NCBI GenBank assembly: GCA_009739215.1
Contig: VSJF01000004.1
Location: forward strand, 1,054,001-1,118,000
From: Floccularia luteovirens
Taxonomy: Eukaryota; Basidiomycota; Agaricomycetes; Agaricales; Squamanitaceae
Length of the DNA: 64,000 nucleotides
Reading direction: 5' to 3'
The translations under genes and the position numbers were made by a program. Shown here one piece after another: positions 10,421-21,720 of the stretch (position 1 is the stretch's first letter; each line of letters starts with the position of its first letter). The notes under the pieces are model-generated. The model worked only from the letters and a program-made list of their open reading frames with translations, ran no database searches and was not told the DNA's origin.

Positions 10421-12419
10421 CTACAATAAGTATTTATTTCTCTTGCTTCCAGCCGCACCAAGTCCTTCCATAGCCTCTGCCTGTCTATTCAAGTCCCGCA
10501 GGTGCAATCTAAACACGAAACACATAAATATACCCACCATGGTCATTACCATACAAATCCCATAGGATCGAAAGTAGCCCGGACTCCATTTGACTGGCCA
10601 AATGTACCTGTTAGAAATATTTTTAACATATAAATAACTCATGCAAGTTCATTCAAAACTCACGATCCGAAAACACTGCCTAGTTGCGAAATGCAATTAA
10701 TGAGTGCAAGCGCAACGGCGCATTTCGCTGGCGGTTGCGATACAGAACTGCTTATCCATGCGAGACAGCATATGGATCCAGCATACATCTGGGCCATTAG
10801 AAAGCTAACTTATCATAATAAGAGTGATGTATGCCATGATAGAGAGATAGACGCACAGGGATAGATAACGGACCCAAGTATTCATTGTCATCATTGAGAG
10901 CATAAATCCGATCATTCCAAATAGTAAGGGTACAGCAATGTGGAAGAACCTCTCTTCCACTTTGTCCGAATGCCTGTGATTTGTGGCTGAGATGCGACTA
11001 CAGCACTTTCAGAGAGAGGTATACCTTGCCACCAATAATGTTGCGACTGTTCCAAATATCCAAGGCGGCACACACAGTAGTAATGTCTTCGTTGTATTGT
11101 ATCCCATAGTTGCAGCTAGCGTCGGAAAATATGCGCTGAACGAAAGTGCAATCACCATCATCAGTAGCGTTCCTGCCAGCCACCATACCTTCCAATCAAA
11201 TATTGCCAATGTAAGTCCGTCTTTAGCCATATGCTTGTGTCGTTGCAGCAGGGAATCTCTTGCCTCCTCCGCGATCCTAGATTGAGCAAGCTTCGCCTCT
11301 GCAGGAGTAAGCCAGGTAGCTGGAGCCTCTGGAAAATCTGGAAGAATGAACATTGCACAAATAGCAACGAGTATCGTCAATGCTCCTTCAATGAAAAATA
11401 ACCATCTGTTACTGGTATTGAACAAAATATATCAAGACTGTTTAACAAGTACCGACCGCCATGCAGCAAAGCCAAAAAGGCCCTCAGTAAAATCTAATAT
11501 CCCAGCAGCGATGAGTGAGCCAAAAGCATTGCTCATGAGAGTACCACAAGTGAACAAAGCTGTGCGCTGTGAGAGCTCATTGCGCTTGTACCACTTTGAT
11601 ATCAGGAACTAAAGGAGAGTTATGTATATATGATACCCTTAAAAAACATAAATCTTACTAGAGCTCCAGGAAAGAAAGCGGCTTCTGCAAAGCCGAGAAA
11701 GAAGCGGGTGGTAAGTGCACCCATAAAACTATGAGAACCGGTCAGATATAATTCATTGGCCAAGGCGGGTTGTATTATTGTAAACCGAACTTTGTTATGA
11801 ACCCTGGTCACATATGAGTAAGGTATATGTGATATGATAAAATGAGAACGGACCTGTGCAAAGGGACAGACCACCCCAAATAATCATACACCCGGGCAAG
11901 TATAATGACGGTTTTCCAATATGGTTGAGGAACATATTTCTAGAGTAGAAGTTAGCGAATTGGAGCAGAAGGTTTTACATTTGTTAACTTACGATGGTAT
12001 TTGCATCGTGATATACCCAATATACAAAACTGAAAGGACGGTTGCGAATTGTGTGCCTTCTAGATGCAAATCTTCCTCGAAACCACGTAGACGAGCCGCA
12101 CTAGTATAAGAAAATGGATGGATCAGTCGTGGTTATGCTGCATTGTTATACGTACGACACGCTGTTTCTGTCCATAACTATAATTAGTTAAATTAGAAAA
12201 TTTTTGATTATGGCGACATTCAGAATGGGACATACAATTCAGAATGTAGATAACAACGAGCATGGACATACGACGATCTACTTTCCTGAGTAATGAACGC
12301 TCCAAGGTCTCCCGTAACTCGAGATCGTCAAAAAGCTGGCTATCATTTGTTGGTTCGTCAATATCTTCGAATGCATGAGACTCGAGAAGAGGCCTTTGTT
12401 CCATTTGAGAGGACTCCAT
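10421..12419 (-). CDS. MFS transporter, anion:cation symporter type (copy MFS3)
   Basis: Eleven exons (12419-12236, 12177-12156, 12100-11993, 11939-11854, 11803-11791, 11728-11659, 11608-11457, 11405-11025, 10973-10857, 10804-10664, 10607-10421) give 486 residues with every phase matching; one exon is only 13 nt. The protein has about twelve membrane segments, a polar N-terminal tail (MESSQMEQRP..), the RKVDRRM start of the first helix, LNFMDRN after it, a GFAEAAFFPGAL helix and a WYKRNELSQRTALF loop, all typical of the Dal5/Tna1-like anion:cation symporter family (allantoate, nicotinate and similar organic anions). The substrate cannot be assigned. A Tyr usual before MDRN is Phe here. Despite lying in a duplicated block full of broken genes it looks intact. 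Positional counterpart: MFS2 at 53583. Confidence 0.9.
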
Positions 12420-12514
12420 GGAATGTGTAGCTCGGATTAGGGTATAGAGATGAATGTTATTAGCCGACGCTCAGGTTCGAAAAGCCTTTCCCTGCGCCTA
12501 TTATAGTCGACATA

Positions 12515-13065
12515 GTCGAATATTATTCTGCAGGCTCTTCTACGTTCACTCACTACCACCGTCGTTTCTGCGACGCTTTCTCAGTCAATAGCTCCTCCTG
12601 CACCAAGAAAACAAAGAAAGCTGTCATCGCACCTACCTGTCCTCTGGAACCAATCTTAGAGGACATTCTACATGACACGATAATCTTCACGGAATTTGAA
12701 GGTGGAGGACTTACGTCTAGTTTTCCTGATGTGGGGTCCTCCAATACAAACAACATGGTCATCATGCGGTGCATTACGTTCGAATCCATACAGGAAGCTA
12801 TTCATCGAATGCATTGCTAGCATTCGCAAACATGATAGTAGCTCTCGAGATCAGCAGGCTACGATCGTCGGTATGATCATGTGCCTCACAGTCACAATTC
12901 GGGAAAACTATTTCTCATAATTTTACGGTGTACCTCTCAGTATATCTTGTCTGCTTTGCTCGAAACGCGCCTTTGCCTACTTACATCCCCGTGGTCACTG
13001 ACTGCCGCTCTATCACCTTGTTATGCCGAAATTCCGTGTGGTATGAGGCAAACAGATTTGTATTT
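12515..13065 (+). pseudogene. AARSD1-like pseudogene between MFS3 and MFS4
   Basis: Plus-strand similarity to the intact alanyl-tRNA editing gene (48658-50356): the stretch beginning at the serine-rich TTVVSATLSQ region, then the FPEGGGQPTDT region (degraded), a CGALRSNPYRK shadow segment shared in another frame, the intron after the DH motif, and SALLETRL followed by SPCYVEIP (now AEIP). Frame is lost several times and the catalytic HxxxH segment is damaged. Only the 5' half of the gene remains. It sits head-to-head with MFS3, as intact AARSD1 does with MFS1. Confidence 0.85.
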
Positions 13066-13149
13066 AAGAAGTTGAACTACATATTGCTCAAGATCTGCTG
13101 CTACTAATCCAATGCACATATTTGCAGCAATGCTAAATCTGTTCAACTA

Positions 13150-13215
13150 CGCAGCAGCAATTTCTGAAACCTCGGGAGATTTAAACTAGTTGTAAGGATC
13201 ACCTGAGATCATTCC
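13150..13215 (-). other. Remnant of beta-mannosidase promoter
   Basis: Just downstream of MFS4 the minus strand reads CAGGTGATCCT.., then AAATCTCCCGAGGTTTCA, matching the beta-mannosidase upstream region (55670-55715). It marks the join between a tandem repeat unit ending in this promoter and the next unit beginning in AARSD1. The same short deletion seen downstream of MFS1 is present here. Confidence 0.7.
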
Positions 13216-13252
13216 GATACAAATCTGATATACATTATCACTAATCCCTCCT

Positions 13253-15259
13253 CTATAACAAGTACCTATGCCTCTTCCCTCCAGTCGCACCGAGTCCTTC
13301 CATAGCTTCTGCCTGTCTATTCATATCCCGAAGGTGCATCCTAAACACGAAGCACATGATAATACTTACCATGGTCATTAGCATACAGATCCCATAGGAT
13401 GGAAAGTAGCTTGGACTCCATTTGACTGGCCAAACGTACCTGTCAGGCAAAGATTAACGTATTAGGGGTATCTGGTGCATATTCGTTCAGAACTCACGAT
13501 CCAAGAACACTACCTAGTGACGAAATACAATTAATGAGTGCAATCGCAACAGCGCATTTCGCTGGCGTTTGCGATACAGAACTGCTTATCCATGCGAGAC
13601 AGCAAATGAGTCCGGCATACATCTGGGCCATTAGAAAGCTAACTTATCATAATAAGAGTGATGAATGCCTTGATAAAGAGATAGACGCACAGAGATAGAT
13701 AACGGACCAAAGTATTCATTGTCATCATTGAGAGCATAAATCCGATCATTCCAAATAGTAAAGGTACAACAATATGGAGGCATCTTTCTTCCACTTTGTC
13801 CGAATGCCTGTGATTTGTGGCTGAGATGCGACTACAGCACTTTCAGAGAGAGGTATACCTTGCCACCAATAATGTTGCGACTGTTCCAAATATCCAAGGC
13901 GGCACACACAGGAGTAATGTCTTCGTTGTATCATATCCCATAGTTTCAGCTAGTGTCGGAAAATATGTGCCAAATGAACGTGCAGCCTCCATCAGCAGCA
14001 TTATCCCCCCTAGCCACCATACTTTCCAATCAGATACTGCCAATATAAGTCCGTGTTTAGCCATAATCTGACTATGATGGTATCGTTGTAGTGAGGAGTC
14101 TCCTGCCTCTTCCACGATCCTGGACTGAGCGAGCTTTGCCTCAGCAGGGGTGAGCCAAGTGACTGGAGTCTCTGGGAAATCCGGAAGAACAAACATTGCA
14201 CAGATAGCAACGAGTATTGTCAAAGCTCCTTCAATGAAAAATAACCATCTGTTACTGGTATTAACAAAATATGTCAGGACTGTTTAACAAGTAACAAACC
14301 GCCATGCAGCGAAGCCAAAAAGGCCCTCAGTTAAGTCTAATATCCCAGCAGCGATGAGTGAACCGAAAGCGTTGCTCACGAGAATGCCACAAGTGAACAA
14401 AGCTGTGCGCTGTGAGAGCTCGTTATGTTTGTACCACTTAGATATCAGGAACTGAAAGATAGCTATGTATACATGACATCCGTTAGAAGAACGTAAATCT
14501 TACTAGAGCTCCAGGAAAGAGAGCGGCTTCTGCAAAGCCAAGAAAGAAGCGAGTGGTAAGGGCACCCATGAAACTATGAGGACCAGTCAGTTATAGTTTA
14601 TTGGTTTTATTGTTGGGAAAGAACTTTGTTGTAAATCCTGGTCTTATATGAGTAAGGTATATGGAATGATAAAATGAGAACGGACCTGTGCAAATGGATA
14701 GACCACCCCAAATAATCATACACCCTGGCAAGTATAATGACGGCTTCCTAATATGGTTAAGGAACATATTCCTGGAGTAAACGTTAGCGCATGGAACCAG
14801 GAGATTTTAAATTCATCGACTTACGATGGTATTTGCATTGCGATATACCCAATATACAGAACCGAAAGGACAGATGCGAACTGCGTGCCTTCTAGATGCA
14901 AGTCTTCTTCGAAACCACGTAGACGAGCTGCACTAAAGGTTGATTTAAAAAAGGTTGTACAGTCGTGGAATATATTATGGCGATATTGTTATACGCACGA
15001 CACATTGATTCGGTCCATATCTATAGTTGATTAAATTATAAAATTCTCGGTTATAGCGAGTTCTGGAGGACACACAGTTCAGAACGTAGATAACAACGAG
15101 CATAGACATGCGTCGATCCACCTTCCTGAGCAATGAACGCTCCAAGATCTCCCTCAACTCGAGATCGTCAAAAGGCTGGCTATCATTTGTTGGTTCGTCA
15201 ATATCTTCGAATGCATGAGACTCGAGAAGAGGCCGTTGTTCCGTTTGAGAGGACTCCAT
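13253..15259 (-). CDS. MFS transporter, anion:cation symporter type (copy MFS4)
   Basis: Same eleven-exon structure as its neighbour MFS3, read through without a frame break to a TAG at 13253, about 489 residues. Conserved landmarks: MESSQTEQRP start, LNYMDRIN at the end of helix 1, GFAEAALFPGAL, WYKHNELSQRTALF, and the C-terminal NRQAEAMEGLG tail. It differs from MFS3 by a three-residue longer central loop and scattered substitutions, including IRKPS where the other copies have IGKPS. The intron at 13808-13858 is identical to MFS3 intron 10974-11024. Substrate unknown; the family imports small organic anions with protons. Positional counterpart: MFS1 at 50543, which is frameshifted, so this copy may be the surviving version. 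Confidence 0.9.
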
Positions 15260-15544
15260 GGAACGTGTGGTTCGGATTGGGGTATAGAGGGGCTGGGGGT
15301 GTTATTAGCCCACGTTCAGGTTCGAAAGGGTCTTTTCCAGCGCCTCGACAGAGTCGCTGATGATATTACGGCGTAAGGGCCGACTAGTTCAAAAGTCATG
15401 TCTAATTTCACCTGTTATATCTCACAAGTCGTTACCATGTTTTTATTAAATCACATTGGCTCATGAGCCAATTTTGACGGTGCTCTGAATACCTGCCCCA
15501 TTTTGAGAACCTGGTGAGTTCTGATAATATTTTTTTTTACAGTA

Positions 15545-15770
15545 ACTACCGCTCCATCACCGAGCTCATTGTTGTGCTGCCATCTTCGCCATCCTCACAA
15601 AGTGCCTCGTCCGTTAGAACTGGTTGTTGGGTCGAATGATAAAGTTGTGGGAGAAGGAGGAGGATCTCAAAACCAATAAATTTAAACCAGTGGAGGAATG
15701 GGTTCATAATGGAATGGGAATATGGAAAGAAAATAAAGGAAGAGTGATAGCTAGTCGGGGATATCGACAT
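15545..15770 (+). pseudogene. AARSD1-like 3' fragment (pseudogene)
   Basis: Plus-strand similarity to the last 230 bases of the intact AARSD1-like gene (reverse of 48900-48670): landmarks are GTTGTGCTG, CCATCTTCGCCATC, GTCGAATGATAAAGTTGTG, GGAGGAATGGG and AAAGGAAGAGTGATAGC. Frame is lost after the first exon portion. The rest of the gene expected between here and the MFS4 start (15259) is missing. This fragment forms the right end of copy block B. Confidence 0.85.
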
Positions 15771-15866
15771 GCGTGTCATTTCTCTATTTTATTCTTTGTT
15801 CTCTCGTCAAACCAAATACCTATCCGTAGAGCTCGTAGAGTATAAAAACGTTTCCGTTACGTAGAA

Positions 15867-15897
15867 ACACCTTAGTTCTCTATCACGACTAAGGTGT
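15867..15897. repeat. Short perfect inverted repeat (9-bp arms)
   Basis: ACACCTTAG at 15867-15875 is followed after 13 bases by its exact reverse complement CTAAGGTGT at 15889-15897. It lies about 100 bases beyond the end of copy block B. It could form a small hairpin; function unknown. Confidence 0.6.
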
Positions 15898-16197
15898 ACG
15901 TATTCTATTGTTCTTTAGTGTCACACAAGTTACTTCAGTGACACCTCCTTGCTACGCCTTGAGACTCAGAGTTAAGATTTTGCTCGCTGCATTACATAAG
16001 CATCAAAACCAATGCCTGCGCTTAACTATGATCACCGGAAAACACCAGACCCCTTGCCATCAACTCAAGTCATTTCCAGGCCCTTCTTGTCAAAGAAACG
16101 ACCAATGACAGTCGCTGTGTGATCTTATTACAACTACACCATCAAGAACATGAGTCATTGTCCTGTTAACAAGCAGCTCCCCGGGAAATTCACATAA

Positions 16198-16241
16198 CCA
16201 ATTACAGGTATGTATATGCGTGACTTTCGACTTGTAATTGG
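16198..16241. repeat. Short perfect inverted repeat (9-bp arms)
   Basis: CCAATTACA at 16198-16206 pairs with TGTAATTGG at 16233-16241 (26-base loop). AT-rich surroundings make chance occurrence possible. No flanking target-site duplication was noticed. Confidence 0.5.
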
Positions 16242-17772
16242 TAGCTAATCCTGCATACAATATCCAGAAAGAGTTTCACAGGTATTCAATACTACCAGCC
16301 ATATAAAATGGTAAGAGGATGTGTCTCTGATGCGAAACATGTCCTTGAACTCAGAAAAATGAAGGGATGCAGTTCCATCAACGTACCAAAGAGAGACAAG
16401 AGAAATCTGCCCCTACACCAGAAGACAACAAATCAGCTTCGGTGCTAAGCCAGGTGAATGCTGCTTCTACCCTCAGCAAAGCACTTAGCTCACAGGAGCA
16501 TGTACACACTGGTACGAAAAGCATATGTTGCTTCTATCATGTAAGTTGCGCCACCTTTTGTGTCACTGATATTTGAGTATTTCTTGACTCAACAGTCACG
16601 TAAGCCTTCATCGACTCTAGAGCAGAAAAAGCCAGTAGTGCTTAAGACACTAGCTTCAATCACAATCCTGTCTCGATTTACTATATATCACAACGATAGG
16701 AACTGACTTCTGTTGACAGATTGTTTTCTGGTTTATACACAATTTTTTGCAATACAACATCGGTTTTGCACAGCTCGGCGAGTCTGGTAGATTGATGCAG
16801 GTGTAACGCACAAAAGTTTGGTTCAAATGTAGTGGGGTGCTTGAAATGAAAGCACTGGGATTGTCTTAAGACCTGCTTGCTGAGCTGGACGGCCCTGGTA
16901 ACATGGTTGGCGAGATTGAGAAGGATTGTGGGAGAAGAATGCTGTTTGATTTCTTCTTTGATGGCAATGGTGCGGGTGTGGATAAGTTGGGACTATACTA
17001 ATAGTAACTTAACCTGCTATAATATAATGATAATATTTGAATAAGGATTGTTGAATAGATTGATATTCAATCGGAATTAAAGTGAAAAAAATAGTAAAAG
17101 TCGTTGATTAGTCAATCTAATGAGGTTTTAATTTCAACGTTTAAAGGCTTTGATTATCAATCCCTTTCCTTTCCAGTGTATAATTATGACCTCTCCATAA
17201 TATACAAGCGAGGGCACAAAATTTCATTACGAATGAGCTGGTTCACAAAGCACATGATCACTGTTCTTTGCTACACCTTCATATGTCTCTCACTTTCTCA
17301 GTTCTTTCCTCACTATGCGCTAGCGAGGTCTCAATTTGACCTGTAACGTAGCTAGGTCTATTATTCCCAGTTCGACAACTCCAAAAATTTGGGGAAAATA
17401 TTCAAACACTGACTCAAGAACAAGAAAGTACAACTTACATGTGCCCTTACGAGTTCATCCATGTTGTCATCCCCCTCATCCCCCACTTCACGCGTCCGGT
17501 GCCCGGTAGTCACTAGTCAGATTTCATAGCCAAACACGCTATCTCACATCTGTTCCAGCAAAAGCTTAAGACGCAAGATGCTCGCCAATTTTTCCATATA
17601 TGCAGTGCAGTGCAAACATATACTATAGGATACTGTTCGAGAAAACGATCGGTGCCCAAAATACATAATGGCAATGATTGTCTGAAATTTGGCCACAAAG
17701 CCCAGATTACGTTGAGAGTGGTCCTGTTTCTGACACATTGAATGAAAATTAGGCACGACAGCCAGTAGATAG

Positions 17773-18213
17773 CTAACCTTCTACTAGAACTGACGCAAAA
17801 ACATATTCCCCGTCATGACTGACTGAAACTTGAATCTTACCAACCATGCCAACGTCTTGTTGAAGGAACGGCTGATATTTCAAACTTGGCTTGATACCAT
17901 TTTTCAAAGAATGGTATGTCAACTCCTTCCATCGAGGAAGCACATTAGGAAAGAAGGCCTTATATGCTGCCTCTTTCACTGCCCATCTGGTTAAAAAAAA
18001 TACATAAGAACCAACATATATTTAGTAGCGAAAAACATATTACCGGACCGCAAGAAACCGCATACTAACAAAGTCATCAGATAGACCCTTCCATTCTCGA
18101 TATTCCCGAGAGCTTAAGATTTTGTATGCAAACCTTTCCGGGCTCCTGCGTTTTAACAATGCTCCTATACGAGGTATATGGAGGATATCAATTCCAATGC
18201 CGAGAATCGTCAT
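17773..18213 (-). CDS. Holo-[acyl-carrier-protein] synthase, AcpS/Ppt2 type
   Basis: Two exons (18213-18044, 17986-17773; 57-nt intron) give 127 residues, the normal AcpS length. It starts MTILGIGIDILHIPRI with the Mg-binding Asp of the GxD motif, continues LLKRRSPERFAYKILS and, across the intron, RFLAVRWAVKEAAYKAF, the second signature (WAxKEAxxKA) whose Glu binds Mg and CoA. It transfers phosphopantetheine from CoA to an acyl carrier protein; in fungi this small type (Ppt2) serves mitochondrial ACP, which also links it to iron-sulfur assembly. A final intron from 17777 could replace the last Gly by ETGPLST; either end is possible. It is divergent from ELP2 with only 150 bases between the starts. 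Confidence 0.9.
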
Positions 18214-18363
18214 AAATATAAGAAGAGGAATTGCCAACCAGAAAACTGTATGTCGTATTTGTTTGGAACCCAAGGGGAAACCAAACAAATGCCTCCAGAT
18301 GATTTTATGGTTTTAGAATTTCGAAATCTCTTCACTGCTAAAACAAAAGCTGCTATTAATCCA

Positions 18364-21300
18364 ATGCGTGCTGCGTACATATCTGCAGCAACAAATCGAT
18401 TCAATCAGGCTGCAGCAATATCACCAAAGTCACTGATTGCCTTTGGCTCATCTAATCTAGTTGCTTTATGGAATGTCCAAAACGTGCGGCATTGATTCAT
18501 CATAATTCTTTTGCAAACACTCCAGTTATACTCTAGGATAATGTTACCGATGCTGGGGTATCAGAAACACTACCTGGCCATGAGGGTCTTGTTACATGTG
18601 TTTCTTTTGTATCGGAATCTCAGCTAGTCTCTGCAGATTCAAAAGGATCGTTGAAAATATGGAAGAATACTAATTCCCAGGCAGGCATATCCTGTAACAT
18701 TGGATTTGCCTCTCTCATTAAGCGATAATGCCGAATATGACAGTGGAACCAAAATGTGTGCGTGCAAGCCCATAACGGATCAATCTCTTGCATCTGTGTT
18801 CACGGAAACATACTCGTTACCGGATCATCTGACGAACTTGTCAAAATATGGAGACTATCTTCAACGGGTGAACAAGGCGAGGATAACTTGTATATGAATG
18901 CAGACGTTTGTGACAGGAAAACCAGACAGCCTCACGGAACTTCAAACTATTAGTTTGCGTGGAAAATATGCATTGGCATTGGCACTCACATATCTGCCAG
19001 ATACGACAGGTTCAGGTTTAGAGACTCGCTCGCCCTTGCAATTTTTCTAATGAATCATTTCATTAAGATACATTAATTCTTGCTGTAGCAGGAACAGATA
19101 CGAAGATTAATCTATGGTTAAGATCGAATGATGCAGTGATTTTCCCCTTTCATCACCGCACACATACTTTGTCTGATTGTCATTCAGTTTATTGCCTCCG
19201 ATGTCCTTTCAGGACACGAAGATTGGATTCGAGGTCTGGCTTTCAGAAACTGGGATAAGGGGCAACCATTAGTACTCGCCTCAGGGTCACAAGATGCAAC
19301 AATTCGATTGTGGAATATCGAGGTGTATGAACGAGAGCCTACGGAAGTTTTGGACCACACAGCTGAGTCGTTAAGTGATGATCTTCTCGATGCCTTCAAG
19401 GCATCACTCGGAGACACAGAAGAGGGTGGCAAGCAGGTTTCCTTGAAAAGACATATTCTGAAAGTGAGAGGGGACAGTGGGAGGTAAGAAATATATGGTA
19501 GGGCAATGAAAGTAACACTTACTTGTTTGAAGCTTCCTTCGATTTTCTGTTACCTTTGATGCACTCCTCATCGGACATGAGGCTGGGATCACGTCTTTAT
19601 CATGGCAGCCACAGCAATCGTCTTCACCACCAACATTATTGTCGACATCAACAGATTCTTCAGTAATATTATGGTCCCCTTCTGTTGTTACGACTTCTTC
19701 GAGTGATGAATCAAGTTCAATCTGGATAAATCGTCAACGATTTGGTGACATTGGAGGACAGAGATTTGGGGGATTTGTTGGCGCGTTATGGTCATGTGAA
19801 GGTAGTGACGTTCTTTCTTGGGGTTGGGCTGGTGGGTGGAGGCGATGGCGATGCACCGGACATAACGAACAAACTGGAGAAGAGATATGGGTGGAATGCA
19901 ATGCAATTACGGGACATAACGGACCAATTAAAGGACTTGATTGGAGCCCTGATGGAGAATTCCTGATTTCTGCAGGGTGAATTCTAAAATCTTTTACATT
20001 TCACCGATTTTGATTTGTTCCCACTCAGTTTAGACCAAACCACACGTATTTATGGTGCGGTGTCTCATGTCACCCGCGCCAGCTACTGGCACGAAATTGG
20101 TCGTCCTCAAGTGCATGGTTATGATCTCCTCGATGCCGCTTTCATAGATCCATTAGAGTTTGTGAGCATTGCCGACGAGAAAGTTGCTCGCGTATTTCAG
20201 GCCTCGCGTGGTTTCGTTGATGTTGCAGAGGGCCTAAATATCGCACACTTCGACGAATCACAGGCAACTACATTTTCTCCTGTCATGGTCAGCAATCGGC
20301 TGAAAATATGGATGTAGCATGATCGTCCTCTAGGTGCAAATGTACCACCTCTCGGGCTTTCCAACAAGGCGGTGGGAGACAGTGATTATCCTTCCTATTC
20401 GTGAGTTAATGAGAGGGTGACTAACTTTCTTGAATAGCAAACATACCTGAGACTGATTCGAGACGACCTCCCTTTGAAGGTGAGCTTGCAAGCGCTACGC
20501 TTTGGCCCGAAACTGAGAAGATATTTGGCCACGGATATGAGGTGATGCGGGAATATGATGCGAAACATTTTATTTTGCTCATCAGTCTGTTTTAGTCCAT
20601 TACTCTCGGTATATCAAACTCGCGGCGACTGATAGCTACAGCCTGTAAATCGGCAACCCCAGAGCATGCAGTTGTTCGAGTTTACGACACAGAAAAGTAC
20701 GGGCTTGTCGGTCAGCCACTGCAAGGTCATACCTTGACAGTAACTAGGGTTGCATTTAGCCCAGATGATAACTTGGTTTTGACTGTTTCAAGAGACCGTT
20801 CTTGGTTGCTCTTCGAAGCTCGTGATCAGGGTAATTCCGTGTTGTATCAAATTTAAGCCAGTGCTCACTGCATCCTGCCATAGGCTATGTCCGGGTTGCT
20901 GCTAATAAAAGCCATGGCCGTATTATCTGGGATTGTGCTTGGACAAACGAAGGGGACATCTTTGCCACAGCTTCAAGAGACAAAACTGTACGTTGTAACA
21001 TGTGGAATCTTGTTTCGCGATCTGATGCTAATCATTAAGGTCAAATTATGGGGCCGAGGGGATAAGGACGAATGGCTTTCAATTGCCACATTGAGAACAG
21101 ATTTCCCTGCAACTGCAGTAGCCTTTTCCAAGGGGACGACGGAACAACGGTGCGTCCCATCCGTCACATTTTGGCTGGAGGAAGAAAAATAACCCATCGA
21201 TTCGTTTTAGCCGCCGTTTGGCCATCGGCCTAGAAAACGGAGAAATATTAATATATACTGAATCTCTGGCTTCGCACACTGAGTGGGAACTCACTGACAA

Positions 21301-21484
21301 AGTTCCATCAAGGCATGTGAGCAAACATTCTATGGGGATAACCAATTCTGACAGATCCAACAGACTGGCCCATGTCGACCATGTTCATCGACTTGCTTGG
21401 CGACCATCGGTCGGGAGCATGAATGAACTCGCAAGCTGTAGTGAAGATGGTACATTGAGGATAATTGTAATTCAAACTAGTTAA
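18364..21484 (+). CDS. ELP2: Elongator complex subunit ELP2 (WD40)
   Basis: Fourteen exons from 18364 to 21484 join in phase to 796 residues, the usual Elp2 size. The N-terminus ([14 protein letters not shown], then [14 protein letters not shown]) and the run of WD repeats ([59 protein letters not shown]) match Elp2, a scaffold of the Elongator complex that modifies wobble uridines of tRNAs. Family-specific blocks seen: [25 protein letters not shown] and [11 protein letters not shown]. Two introns (18681-18743 and 20264-20317) need GC-AG boundaries to keep frame; both begin after CAG. SUA5, another tRNA modification factor, lies 6 kb to the right, probably by chance. Confidence 0.95.
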
Positions 21485-21720
21485 ACAACTCCAGTTATCT
21501 GGAAGTAATGAATGAAATCTGCTATACAGTGGGTTTATGAAACTGTTGGACTACACCGAAATCAACCATGTAACGAGACAAATTTGGAGATAAGAAAGAA
21601 TTGAGTGCAGTATATGGGTATAGAGCACCAGAATTCAGGAGCGCAGTATAATAAGAAACAGCAAAAATAACAGAATGAGGCATGGGATAGCTATACGGAT
21701 ACAAGAGCTTTGTTAGGCAT

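Larger units (their letters stand above)
9605..15770 (-). repeat. Inverted, permuted segmental duplication (copy block B)
   Basis: Read on the minus strand from right to left, this block contains: an AARSD1 3' fragment, MFS4, a beta-mannosidase-promoter remnant, an AARSD1 pseudogene, MFS3, the beta-mannosidase promoter and first exons, then a RING-gene 3' fragment. All have counterparts in 47970-56150 on the opposite strand. Order and orientation match the source block except that the RING piece is at the wrong end. Only the two MFS genes remain open; the other pieces carry stops, indels and missing exons. Boundaries are by eye and accurate to about 20 bases. Block A is taken as the source because its RING, AARSD1 and mannosidase genes are complete. 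Confidence 0.85.
15771..17772. other. Gene-poor stretch between copy block and AcpS
   Basis: Two kilobases without any exon chain that carries a recognisable family signature. Open frames here are short (under 85 codons), lack splice partners and are AT-rich. Two short perfect inverted repeats are listed separately. I see no transposase, no reverse transcriptase and no convincing RNA gene; the stretch probably represents the landing area of the duplication plus decayed sequence. Confidence 0.5.

Noticed and set aside
16770..16850. tRNA-like B-box string (GGTTCAAAT) near 16822
   Set aside because: No acceptor stem, D-arm or anticodon arm could be paired around it; a chance match in AT-rich sequence.
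1..18213. Functional link between the polyketide synthase and the phosphopantetheinyl transferase at 17.8 kb
   Set aside because: The transferase is the small AcpS/Ppt2 type that serves mitochondrial ACP; polyketide synthases are normally activated by the larger Sfp type, and unrelated genes lie between.
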